64,000 bases of DNA. Source: Sphaerotilus uruguayifluvii (GTDB taxonomy: Bacteria; Pseudomonadota; Gammaproteobacteria; Burkholderiales; Burkholderiaceae_C). Positions 44,846 through 54,382 of this stretch are shown in pieces. The DNA lies in the NCBI RefSeq assembly GCF_013294065.1, contig NZ_JABSNM010000014.1:57017-121016 (forward strand). The letters are read 5' to 3'. How positions within the stretch are numbered: position 1 is the stretch's first letter; each line of letters begins with the position of its first letter. Below the pieces are notes generated by a model. That model was given only the letters and a program-made list of their open reading frames with translations, was not told where the DNA came from and did no database searches. The position numbers and the translations under genes were made by a program.

Positions 44846-46614
44846 GCGTTGGCCCTCTTCGAGAAGCCCGTGCGAGGGGCAAGTTGAAACACCGCATCGA
44901 CACCACTGGAAATGTCCAGTGCGCGCAGTGGCTCACCGTCTCCGACAAGGAACCCGGCCCAGAAGTCAATTAGCGCATCCAGCTTCGGGTTATATCGCTT
45001 GACCGTGCGCTCACGAGCGAAGTCCGCGGCAACACCCTTTGTGTCTTCGGTCATGCCCGAGAACACCGTTGTCGGTTCGAGCAGCAACCAGAGCTTGTCG
45101 GCCGCCCAATCCAGACGCAGGCCTACCCCTTCGTGCCAGCGGACATCCGGAAACCCGGGCAGTGTTCCTGTCAGTACACCGACTACGCGACGCAGGGCGC
45201 CAAAGGCCTCCGCGGATGGCGTCGCCGGGTACAGCAGATCCATCTTCCGCTTGCGCAGCAGCGTCAAGCCCCGATGCCTGGAGATGGCTCGGCTAACCGC
45301 TTCCTTCAACAGGCCCCGATCCGCAGACTCATATCGCAGCTTGTGAGGCTCGATCGCGGCTAGGTCGAACTCGGAGATACGGTGGTCCTCGAACGCTGCG
45401 CGAACTGCCGAGTCCTCTCCAAATAGAAGAACACCTCGGCGGCTCCTTGCGACGAGCAGGTTGACTCCCGCCTTCTCAACGGCAGCGCGTACGTCGGCGT
45501 ATCCGCCTACATCACACACGACACGCCGGCAGACCGACGGGATCTGTGAGATGCGTAGCGCGTTTAGCCTTACGATAGGCCAGCCGCCCTTACCGCCGAG
45601 GATCGGAGCCGCGCTCCACCGTGCACGTTGCTTTCCGAACTCATCCAGGAACTTGGTGTCCAGGCCCTTCATCAACCTGACGATGTCCCTCATGGTCTCG
45701 TCGAAGTTCTCGATGCGCACGAGTGCCGCTTCGACTCCGCCAGCCTGGGCCTTTACGAGGAGCTCTATCACCCGCCCATACGGAGGCTCCTCCCCTCTGT
45801 GCAACCAGAAAAGGCCTGAAGGAAACGCCCCCTTCTTGTCCAACGCCGAGTCCAAGGCCTTCATCACCGAGTCATCGCGGCCGCTGTATCCTGCCACAAC
45901 CATTCCAAAGCGCCCGCACGAGTCAACGAGTACTTGCCTCAGCTGCTCGTCTTGGTGGCGAAGCTCGTCATCTGTGTTCTTGAGCTTGCGATGCCTGAAG
46001 TCGCCGTGCAGTTTGATCTCAACCGGCCACCGGCCTTCGGAGATCGCATGGGCAGCCACCTCTGGAGCGTTGAGCGCAACGGTGGTAAGTGCGCCAGTTC
46101 CGTCGAACACCTTGGCGCATGCGTCTGCCACCAAGGGATCGAAGTTCGTGGTCCAGACCAGGCGTGCTTGCTGGCCGCGCATCAGGGTGGCCAGTACGAG
46201 GTGACCGTACGAGGGCTTGGCACCCGTCATCTTGGAGTCCAGGTAAGTGCGGCGGTCGGCCTCCGAACGGAAGACCTCCTCGAAGAGGGCCGAGTACTCA
46301 GTCGGATCACCGACTTTTGGCAGGCTCTCCATCGAGTCGATGTGCTCTTGCAGACGCTGACGGACGCCTGGAGCTGAAAGGTCTGCCACGATGTCCGGCG
46401 GCATCCTGCGTTGACTGACAAACAGGCGCTGCTTGAACTCCCAGATCATGTCGCCAGCAGTTGGGATACCGGCCGCCGCTGACACTCCCGCGCCCAGGAG
46501 CCACATGACGTTCGGCGCGCGCATTGACAGCCGCCTGGCAAAGTCATCCGCATCGATAGCAGGCGCGAAGGCCTGCTGTTCGTTTTGGCCAGATTCGAAG
46601 TCTTGTTCTTCCAT
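44842..46614 (-). CDS. SIR2-APAZ effector of a SPARSA system
   Basis: A 590-residue protein. The N-terminal SIR2 domain (about residues 20-290) has the nucleotide-binding GAGVS at 41-45, the TTNFD motif with Asn157 and LHGDF with His203, so the NADase residues look intact. The C-terminal APAZ domain (about 320-590) is the partner-binding region of short pAgos. In characterised SPARSA systems, target recognition by the Argonaute triggers NAD+ depletion and death or dormancy of the invaded cell. Codon bias differs somewhat from the flanking tra genes, consistent with horizontal insertion. Confidence 0.9.
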   Translation of the reverse strand: MEEQDFESGQNEQQAFAPAIDADDFARRLSMRAPNVMWLLGAGVSAAAGIPTAGDMIWEFKQRLFVSQRRMPPDIVADLSAPGVRQRLQEHIDSMESLPKVGDPTEYSALFEEVFRSEADRRTYLDSKMTGAKPSYGHLVLATLMRGQQARLVWTTNFDPLVADACAKVFDGTGALTTVALNAPEVAAHAISEGRWPVEIKLHGDFRHRKLKNTDDELRHQDEQLRQVLVDSCGRFGMVVAGYSGRDDSVMKALDSALDKKGAFPSGLFWLHRGEEPPYGRVIELLVKAQAGGVEAALVRIENFDETMRDIVRLMKGLDTKFLDEFGKQRARWSAAPILGGKGGWPIVRLNALRISQIPSVCRRVVCDVGGYADVRAAVEKAGVNLLVARSRRGVLLFGEDSAVRAAFEDHRISEFDLAAIEPHKLRYESADRGLLKEAVSRAISRHRGLTLLRKRKMDLLYPATPSAEAFGALRRVVGVLTGTLPGFPDVRWHEGVGLRLDWAADKLWLLLEPTTVFSGMTEDTKGVAADFARERTVKRYNPKLDALIDFWAGFLVGDGEPLRALDISSGVDAVFQLAPRTGFSKRANA

Positions 46615-47028
46615 GCCTGATGGACCTCTTGGGGACTCAGCGACGCAACGCGAGCTTCACCACCTCGCCTAGGCCCCAATTCTCGCGCGACCACTCGGCT
46701 TCGATGTCCACCGGCGTCATCGCCACCAGCAGCGAACTCACGCTCAGAACCAGGTCGCCGGTAGATGATGTGTTACTGCAGCTTCTAAGCGACCGGCGGT
46801 CGTTGCCTTTCGATTCCCGATTGACTCGGATCAGTCTTGGGCGACTACTCGCCCTCGGATTTCGAAGATGCCCAGTGCAGTAGAACTGAACACCCTAGCG
46901 AGTAGTCACGAGTCTTGACTACCGCTGCTGACCAGCTCTCCGGCCAACCGCGTGTCCAGCCTCGAAACCCCTCTCTCTCAGCCGCCGTTTCACCGCGACA
47001 CCGACCGGACCGCCCCTGACCATGGGGC
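46615..47028. other. boundary region between SPARSA and traN, with inverted repeat and gene remnant
   Basis: GACTACTCGC (46843-46852) and GCGAGTAGTC (46898-46907) form a perfect 10-base inverted repeat 45 bases apart. On the minus strand an open frame from about 46893 to a TGA at 46639-46637 has strongly coding-like codon use at its end (VDIEAEWSRENWG, then KLALRR) but no proper start. It looks like the C-terminus of a lost gene. The SPARSA promoter should also lie here. Confidence 0.45.
46637..46756 (-). pseudogene. C-terminal remnant of an unknown gene upstream of SPARSA
   Basis: About 39 residues ending AEWSRENWGLGEVVKLALRR and a TGA at 46639-46637. Third codon positions are nearly all G or C in this part, unlike random sequence. 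The frame stays open upstream to a TAG near 46895, but codon quality fades there and no start with a ribosome site is seen. It is 22 bases from the SIR2-APAZ start on the same strand, so it may be a former third gene or a regulator of the system. Family unknown. Confidence 0.35.
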
Positions 47029-49500
47029 GTGCTTCCACCGACCCCGCCAGGCCCCGATAGCCACCTCACTGCCTCGCCGCCTTCCACGGCGAGCCACGCC
47101 TCGCCGTGGCGCCGCCTCGTCGCCTGCATCACCACCGCCTGCTTCCTGACAACGCAGACGGCAGCCGTCGCCGACCCGCACGCGGAAGGTGTCGCCGCCG
47201 GCGAGGCCGCGAACCCGGTGGCACGCGGCAACATCACCACACCGGGCGCCACCGCCGTGGTCCCGGGCTACACGACCACGCCACCGGAGCGCAGCTACTA
47301 CCGCCAGCCCAACCTGTCGTCGCAGGGCAGCGCGAGGCTGTCTGCCTGTGCACTGACCCCCACCGACCCTCTCTGCCAGGCGCAGCGTGGCGCCTTCTCG
47401 TCGGCAAACACGCCGCGCCCGACGATCGGCGCCGATGACCCTGCCGTGGCTGCTGCGCGTGCAATCGGCCGGACGCCGTCGGCCGAGCTGGGCAGCCTGG
47501 CCGCCTACTACAGCGGTTGCACCACCACGGTCACGCCGGTGCCCGCCGGCATGCAGCCACGCAGTTGCCTGCGCTACTTCGGCGTCGGCAACTACAGCTG
47601 CAGCCGAAGCCTGACCGTCAGCACGACGCGGACCACCAGCTGCAACCCGGGCGACTGGTTCGCCCACACCGCCTCCGGCCGCACGGGTCTGGATGTGCAA
47701 TGCCTGCCTGACCGCGCCGTCACCGCGCAGCACTTCCGCGTCACCCAGGACGGCAATCCGCTCAGCTTCTTTGACGTAGACATGACGACGCCGGTCGTCT
47801 TCCCGCAGATCGTGTCGGTCCTTGACACCACCTACTCGATGATCGACGGCCAGCCCATCCGCACAGCCGTCTGGGTGGCTGACAAGAGCTGCAGCGGATC
47901 GACCTGCAGCCTGACGGCGATGGTGGCCCCGGAGCGCGCCGAAGTCTGTACCGGTGGCGGCGACTCGGGCTACAGCTGCACCAGCGTCGAGCCTTTCCTC
48001 AAGGCCTACGCCGCCTGCCGCGCCGGCACGCAGAGCGGCGACAACATCCAGGACACCGTCTGCCAGGGCGACAGCGGCTGCACCACCACCGCTCTGGACG
48101 GGACCAAGTGCTACGCGCCCGCGCCCGGCTGGACGCCCTACGCCGGCATCGACGTTACGGGCACCGTGGCCGGTACCTACTGGAACATCGACGCGGACCG
48201 GGCCGTGATCGGCTGGGCGCCCAACCCCGCCTTTGGCCCGATTCCGACGATGCGGCTGTCCTACACGCGGCCAGCCACCACCGTCACCGAGACCGACCGC
48301 TGGGACGACCACTGCCCGACCCTGGACGCCGGTGGTCGCTGCACCACGACCACGCCCGCCGTCTGCACCGATGGCCCGGCGACCAAGGTCGTCGACGGCG
48401 TGGCCGTCACCCGCGACTGCTGGGAGTACCGGAGCACCATGTCGTGCAGCGGCGGCGCGTCAGCCGACCAGTGCGCACCGCTGGTGGCAGCAGGCTGCAC
48501 GCCGCAGTCGTCGACCTGTCGGCAGACCAACGCCGTCACCGGCGTGTGCGAGGTGTTCGAGGACGGCTACAGCTGCCCGGTGCCGGCCGAGACCGTCACC
48601 ACCACCAGCAACTGCCCGACGAACGTCTTCTGCCTGAGCGGCAACTGCTTCGACATCGGCGCGCCGAACGACCCCGACTTTGCTCGCAGCATGTCGATGC
48701 TCGAGGCCGGGCGCGAGGCGGGCATCTACCTGGACGCCGACCGCATGCAGGTCTTCAAGGGCGAGGAGAACCGCTGCCGCGACCGCCTGCTGAAGAACTG
48801 CTGCTACGCCGACGGCGCCGGCGCCGGCATGACGAACCAGAGCATCTTCGGTGGTGGCTCGCGTCTTGTCTTCGACGTGCTGATGAATTCGCAGAATCAG
48901 CAGTTCATCTACCAGGGCATCTCGGCGCTGCTGATGGGTGGCGGCTTCAGCGGCACGTTCACGACCTATGGCGTGACGGTGGCGGTCAACGGCGCCGCCC
49001 TGCCCGCCGGATCGGTGGCCGTGTATGCCGGCGACAGCCTGGTCGTGGCCTTCGACCCGTGGACGCTGGCCATCGCGGTAATCATCTACATCGTCCTCTC
49101 GATGATGTCCTGCAACGAGGACGAGGGGAAGCTGGCGATGAAGGAAGGCGCCAGGCTGTGCCACACGATCGGCACCTGGTGCTCATCCTGCTTCCGGGTC
49201 CTGGGCGTGTGTGTGTCGTGTGTCGAGCACACCACCTCGAAGTGCTGCTTCAACTCGATGCTGGCGCGCATCGTCAATGAACAGGGCCGCGCGCAGATCG
49301 GCAAGGGCTGGGGCGGCGCGCAGAACGCCGACTGCTCCGGCTTCACCGTCGCGCAGCTTCAGACGCTCAACTTCGCGGCGATGGACCTGTCGGAGTTCTA
49401 CGCGTCGCTGGTACCGACCCTGCCGAACGTCAACGCGCTGCAGGCCGGCAGCGCCAGCCGCGTACCCACCTGCTACTACGGCCAGGGGAAGTGCCAATGA
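47029..49500 (+). CDS. traN: TraN-like mating-pair stabilisation adhesin
   Basis: An 823-residue Cys-rich exported protein of the TraN family, the outer-membrane adhesin that stabilises mating pairs. A signal segment is near LVACITTACFLTTQTAAVA. Many Cys residues follow, including TSCNPGDWF, LDVQCLPD, the TraN core GEENRCRDRLLKNCCYADG and the C-terminal CHTIGTWCSSC...CCFN region. GTG 47029 is the first usable start after a stop 12 bases earlier. The promoter distance changed with the SPARSA insertion, so it may now be transcribed through antisense DNA. Overlaps the next gene (ATGA). Confidence 0.88.
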   Translation: MLPPTPPGPDSHLTASPPSTASHASPWRRLVACITTACFLTTQTAAVADPHAEGVAAGEAANPVARGNITTPGATAVVPGYTTTPPERSYYRQPNLSSQGSARLSACALTPTDPLCQAQRGAFSSANTPRPTIGADDPAVAAARAIGRTPSAELGSLAAYYSGCTTTVTPVPAGMQPRSCLRYFGVGNYSCSRSLTVSTTRTTSCNPGDWFAHTASGRTGLDVQCLPDRAVTAQHFRVTQDGNPLSFFDVDMTTPVVFPQIVSVLDTTYSMIDGQPIRTAVWVADKSCSGSTCSLTAMVAPERAEVCTGGGDSGYSCTSVEPFLKAYAACRAGTQSGDNIQDTVCQGDSGCTTTALDGTKCYAPAPGWTPYAGIDVTGTVAGTYWNIDADRAVIGWAPNPAFGPIPTMRLSYTRPATTVTETDRWDDHCPTLDAGGRCTTTTPAVCTDGPATKVVDGVAVTRDCWEYRSTMSCSGGASADQCAPLVAAGCTPQSSTCRQTNAVTGVCEVFEDGYSCPVPAETVTTTSNCPTNVFCLSGNCFDIGAPNDPDFARSMSMLEAGREAGIYLDADRMQVFKGEENRCRDRLLKNCCYADGAGAGMTNQSIFGGGSRLVFDVLMNSQNQQFIYQGISALLMGGGFSGTFTTYGVTVAVNGAALPAGSVAVYAGDSLVVAFDPWTLAIAVIIYIVLSMMSCNEDEGKLAMKEGARLCHTIGTWCSSCFRVLGVCVSCVEHTTSKCCFNSMLARIVNEQGRAQIGKGWGGAQNADCSGFTVAQLQTLNFAAMDLSEFYASLVPTLPNVNALQAGSASRVPTCYYGQGKCQ

Positions 49501-49886
49501 GGGCCATCACCGTTCTGGTCGGCGCCGCATGCGCCTTGTTCGTCAGCGCTGCCATGGCTCAGGAACGACTGCCGGTCCGCGATGCCAAGCAGCTGATGCT
49601 GTCGGCCCTGGACGCACCCGACGGCAAGGCCCACGGGGTCCTGGTCGGCGAGGTCGCCGACGCGATCTCGAAACGCTTCAACGCCACGACGCCGATCTAC
49701 ATCGACGTGAGCACCGAGAAGCGCTACGCCCAGCCCGGCTGCAGTCGCCTGAACGTGCGTTTCTGGCAAGACGGCGTGCAGCTGCCGAACTACGGCGCTG
49801 GCGGCGTGCAGGCACCGCGGCGGCAGACCATCGACTTCGGCATCAACTACTGCCGCGACGGCCAGCCGCCGCGGTCGCTGTCGTGA
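49497..49886 (+). CDS. hypothetical exported protein between traN and traF
   Basis: A 129-residue protein with a clean signal peptide (AITVLVGAACALFVSAAMA) and a small mature domain with ISKRFNATTPIYIDVSTEKRY and two Cys residues (GCSRLNVRFW and NYCRDG) that may form a disulfide. ATG 49497 overlaps the traN stop. Family not recognised. The position implies a periplasmic accessory of the mating apparatus, and traF starts 10 bases downstream. Confidence 0.55.
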   Translation: MRAITVLVGAACALFVSAAMAQERLPVRDAKQLMLSALDAPDGKAHGVLVGEVADAISKRFNATTPIYIDVSTEKRYAQPGCSRLNVRFWQDGVQLPNYGAGGVQAPRRQTIDFGINYCRDGQPPRSLS

Positions 49887-49896
49887 GGTAGCTCCC

Positions 49897-50808
49897 ATGA
49901 TGCTGCGCCGCCCTGCCCCGCGCCAAGCTCGGCTCGCAGTCTGCCTCGTTGTCATGGTCGGCAGCGGGACGATCGTCCTTGCGCAGCCGCAGGACCCCGG
50001 ACGGCCGTACTGGTCCGACAACTGGCGCGGCTGGCACTTCTACGAGGAGCCGGAGATCCCTCCGCCCGACCCACCGGCTTCCGCACCGCGGCAGGCCGCA
50101 ACGGCATCGAGCGCCGCCACTGGACCCCGGCGTTCGCCCCCCAAGCCCCCCGAGATCGTCGAGTTCGAGCGCCTGCAGAAGGCCCTCGAGGAGCGCCGGC
50201 ACATCGCCATCATGCGGCCGACCGAAGCCAACGTACGCCGCTACATGGAGCTTGAGGCCCAGGTGGTGTCGCGCGCATCCACCTTCGCTGACGTGGCGCA
50301 GCGCATCGCTTGGGCCAGCCCCGAGCTCGACCCCACGCTCCAGGGACGCCCGGTGAACGCGAAGGCGCTGGAGGTGTTCGACCAGCTTCAGACGGCCCAG
50401 CGCAGCCAGTCCATCAGCGCCCTGGGACGCGACCACGTGCTGTTCTTCTTCTTCCGCAGCGACTGCCCCTACTGCCATGCCTTCGCGCCGACGCTCGAGG
50501 CCTTCCAGGCCCGGCACGGCATCAAGGTGGTCGCGATCAGCGTCGACGGTGGCCCGATCCCCGGCTTCGCAGACGCCCGGCGGGACAACGGCATCGCTAC
50601 CACGCTGCGGGTGAGCCAGGTTCCCGCCATCTACCTCGCCCAACCCTTCACCGGAAAGATCACCCCGATCGGCTTCGGCGTGTTGTCCGAGGCGCAACTG
50701 GTGGAGCGCATCTCGATGGTCGCGGCCTCACCTGACAGCGCCGCAACACCTTTCCTGGGCGCGACTGGCGGCCTGCAGGCCCAGGCCCGCTTGACGCATC
50801 CGCGCTGA
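49897..50808 (+). CDS. traF: TraF-like thioredoxin-fold transfer protein
   Basis: A 303-residue exported TraF of F-type systems. A signal peptide ends near VLAQPQ. The middle has the WRGWHFYEEPEIPPPDP segment typical of TraF. The C-terminal thioredoxin domain carries FFFFRSDCPYCHAFAPTLE with a CPYC active site (about residues 188-191), where many F TraF proteins have lost the Cys pair, and the cis-Pro region VSQVPAIYL. It works with TraH in pilus assembly. Confidence 0.88.
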   Translation: MMLRRPAPRQARLAVCLVVMVGSGTIVLAQPQDPGRPYWSDNWRGWHFYEEPEIPPPDPPASAPRQAATASSAATGPRRSPPKPPEIVEFERLQKALEERRHIAIMRPTEANVRRYMELEAQVVSRASTFADVAQRIAWASPELDPTLQGRPVNAKALEVFDQLQTAQRSQSISALGRDHVLFFFFRSDCPYCHAFAPTLEAFQARHGIKVVAISVDGGPIPGFADARRDNGIATTLRVSQVPAIYLAQPFTGKITPIGFGVLSEAQLVERISMVAASPDSAATPFLGATGGLQAQARLTHPR

Positions 50809-50855
50809 GGCCGCGAGCCCGCACCTGCGCAGACAGAAATCTAAAGGAGCCTCCG

Positions 50856-52310
50856 ATGAAGCGTACCTGCGCCAACCGGTCCCCGCACCGCGCTGTGGTG
50901 GTCGCCCTGTGTTGCGCCGCGCTCGCCGTGGGCCCCGCGCCACTGCGGGCCGGTGACCTGAACGCCGAGGTGAACAACATGTTCAACAGCCTGGGCGCCA
51001 TCGGCAACTACACCGCACCGGGAGCGTTCCGGGGGCAGACCTTCAACACCTACACCGGGGGCAGCCTGTTCATGCGGGCGCCGAACAAGGTCTACCAGCT
51101 CGCGGCGATCCAGTTTCCGAGCGCCCGCGCCGGCTGCGGCGGCATCGACGTGTTCGGCGGCTCCTTCTCGCACATCTCGGCGGCCGAGTTCAAGAACATG
51201 CTGCGCAACATCACGGCCGCGCTGCCGGGCATCGCCTTCCAGCTGGCGCTGGAGTCGGTCTCGCCGCTGCTGGGCGGGCTGACCAAGTGGGCCAAGGGCC
51301 TGGAGACCTGGATCAACAACGCGCGCATCAACTCCTGCGAGACCGCAAAGGCCATCGTCAGCACGGCCGCCGAGGCGGCGGGCTTCAGCTCGCAGGAGGC
51401 CTGCTCCGATCTGGCCATCGAGATGGGCCTGGAGACCGATCGGGATGCCGCGCGCCGCCGCTGCGCAACCGACCGCCCCGGCATCCTGGCCTCGGCCCGA
51501 TCCTCGGGCGACGCCAACATCCGCAACAAGGCACCGTTCGTCGGCAACCTGACCTGGAAGGCGCTGCAGCGCACCGGCACCTACCTCGACGACCAGGAGC
51601 GTGAGCTCATCATGAGCATCGTCGGCACGGTGATCTTCTATCCCGAGGATGCGGCGCGCGATCCCGAACCTGTGGCGCCGACGATCACCTCGATCAGCCA
51701 GCTGCTGTACGGCCAGGCGGCGGGCACCGGCACCAACGTCACGCAGCACCTGCTCCGGTGCAACAACTACACCGACTGCGACGTGGTGACGCTGAACACC
51801 AGCTACACCCACACGCCCTTCACCGCCCGTGTCGAGACCATGATGCGCTCGATCGCAGACAAGATCGCCACGCGCACGGCGATCCCTAACAACTCGGCCG
51901 AGGTCGGCTTCGTCAACCAGACCACCGAGCCGGTCTACAAGATGCTCTCGATCGGCGCGACGATTCCCGGCTCGGGGCTGTCCGACAGCCTGATCGCGCA
52001 GTACCGCGACGTGATCGCGGCCGACTACGCCTACGTCTTCCTGGAGCGCAACCTGCGCGTGGGCATGGCAGCCCTCGACAAGGACTACACGCTGCAGCAG
52101 ACCCAGCGGGATCGCGCCAACCTGGTGAGGCAGCGGGCCCAGGCCATGCTGCTGCAGTTGTCGCAGGAGAAGAACCTGCTGTACCAGAAGGTCGGCTCGT
52201 TCCGGGCCGTGTCCAGCCACCTGGAGCAGCTCGAGCGGCAGCTGCGGTCGAGCATGCCCCAGCACGTGATGGACATGCTGGGGCAGCAGGCGGCCTTCCA
52301 GGCTCGCTGA
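50856..52310 (+). CDS. traH: TraH-like pilus assembly protein
   Basis: A 484-residue exported TraH protein. The signal peptide ends near PLRAGDLNAEVNNMF. Landmarks are NYTAPGAFRGQTFNTYTGGS, GCGGIDVFGGSFSHISAAEF and a C-terminal coiled-coil rich in Gln/Arg/Leu (about 400-470). TraH belongs to the outer-membrane-associated assembly complex of F pili. An AAAGGAGCC ribosome site precedes ATG 50856. The next gene, traG, is 76 bases away and truncated. Confidence 0.9.
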   Translation: MKRTCANRSPHRAVVVALCCAALAVGPAPLRAGDLNAEVNNMFNSLGAIGNYTAPGAFRGQTFNTYTGGSLFMRAPNKVYQLAAIQFPSARAGCGGIDVFGGSFSHISAAEFKNMLRNITAALPGIAFQLALESVSPLLGGLTKWAKGLETWINNARINSCETAKAIVSTAAEAAGFSSQEACSDLAIEMGLETDRDAARRRCATDRPGILASARSSGDANIRNKAPFVGNLTWKALQRTGTYLDDQERELIMSIVGTVIFYPEDAARDPEPVAPTITSISQLLYGQAAGTGTNVTQHLLRCNNYTDCDVVTLNTSYTHTPFTARVETMMRSIADKIATRTAIPNNSAEVGFVNQTTEPVYKMLSIGATIPGSGLSDSLIAQYRDVIAADYAYVFLERNLRVGMAALDKDYTLQQTQRDRANLVRQRAQAMLLQLSQEKNLLYQKVGSFRAVSSHLEQLERQLRSSMPQHVMDMLGQQAAFQAR

Positions 52311-52386
52311 CACATCGGTCGGCAGGACCGATTCCGCGGGCACCACGCCAGCAACCCGGAGGCGGGCCAATCCCCAGGAGCGACGC

Positions 52387-52767
52387 ATGTGGGAGATCTA
52401 CGCCTACCAGAACGCCGACAGCCTGTTCGGCATCTTCAACGCTGCGGCAGCCATCCACGGCTCTGGCGACTACATGGCGGCGGTCGCCGCCGTGGCCTTC
52501 TGCGGGTTCATCGCGGCGCTGGTGGCCTACGCCTTCGCGCCCGAGAAGCTGCAGGGCTGGAAGTGGCTGGCCACCGTGCTGCTGGTGTTCTCCGTCCTCA
52601 TCGTGCCGCGGGTGACCGTGGGCGTCGTCGACAAGACGGGCGGATCCGCCGTGAAGGTGGTGGCCAACGTCCCGTTCGGCGTGGCCTTCCTCGGCAGCGT
52701 CACCAGCACGGTCGGGCACACGCTCACGGGCCTGTTCGAGAGCTATCGAGCTGGCCAAGCGCTTTGA
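52387..52767 (+). pseudogene. traG: truncated traG (N-terminal fragment)
   Basis: About 118 residues of the N-terminus of TraG, starting MWEIYAYQNADSLFGIFNA with two hydrophobic segments (AAVAAVAFCGFIAALVAY and WLATVLLVFSVLIVP). Intact TraG proteins are about 900-1200 residues and are needed for pilus assembly and mating-pair stabilisation. Homology stops near 52740 at GLFE, where the lysozyme sequence begins in another frame. The fragment reads on to a stop at 52767. This break is the left edge of the heat-resistance block. Confidence 0.8.
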
Positions 52768-53188
52768 GGGATTCGAGCGTAAGGTGAAACGCGGAATCGA
52801 GATCACTGCCGTCCCCTACATCTGCCCGGCAGGGTTCTGGACGATTGGGTACGGCCATCTCTGCGACCCCAAGCATCCGCCGATCACGGAGGCAGAAGCC
52901 GAGGTCTATCTGGCGCGCGATCTGCAGACGGCACTGACGGCGACGCTGCGCTACTGCCCGGTACTGGCCACTGAGCCGGAGGCGCGGCTCGCGGCCATCG
53001 TTGACTTCACGTTCAACCTTGGCGCGGGGCGGTTGCAGACGTCGACGCTGCGACGGCGCATTAACCAGCGGGACTGGTCTTCTGCTGGGCAGGAACTGCG
53101 GCGATGGGTCTATAGCGGTGGAAAAGTACTGCCGGGACTGGTCACACGGCGTGAGGCTGAAGCCGCTTGGCTGCTCAACGCCGCATGA
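52739..53188 (+). pseudogene. GH24 phage-type lysozyme lacking its start codon
   Basis: A phage/prophage endolysin-type GH24 lysozyme. The readable frame runs from RAIELAKRFEGFERK at the junction through CPAGFWTIGYGHLC (the Cys-x5-Thr and GYGH signature), the FTFNLGAG motif and a C-terminal RREAEAAWLL. The expected catalytic Glu is in FEGF at 52766, upstream of the only convenient start (GTG 52784). The natural ATG is missing at the traG junction. It could be expressed only from a GTG without the catalytic Glu, so it is probably not functional. Confidence 0.7.
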
Positions 53189-53206
53189 ACCAGAGATTCA
53201 ACTGAA

Positions 53207-54358
<1,152 letters not shown>

Positions 54359-54382
54359 GAGAAGTCTCCTGTTGAAAGGCAA

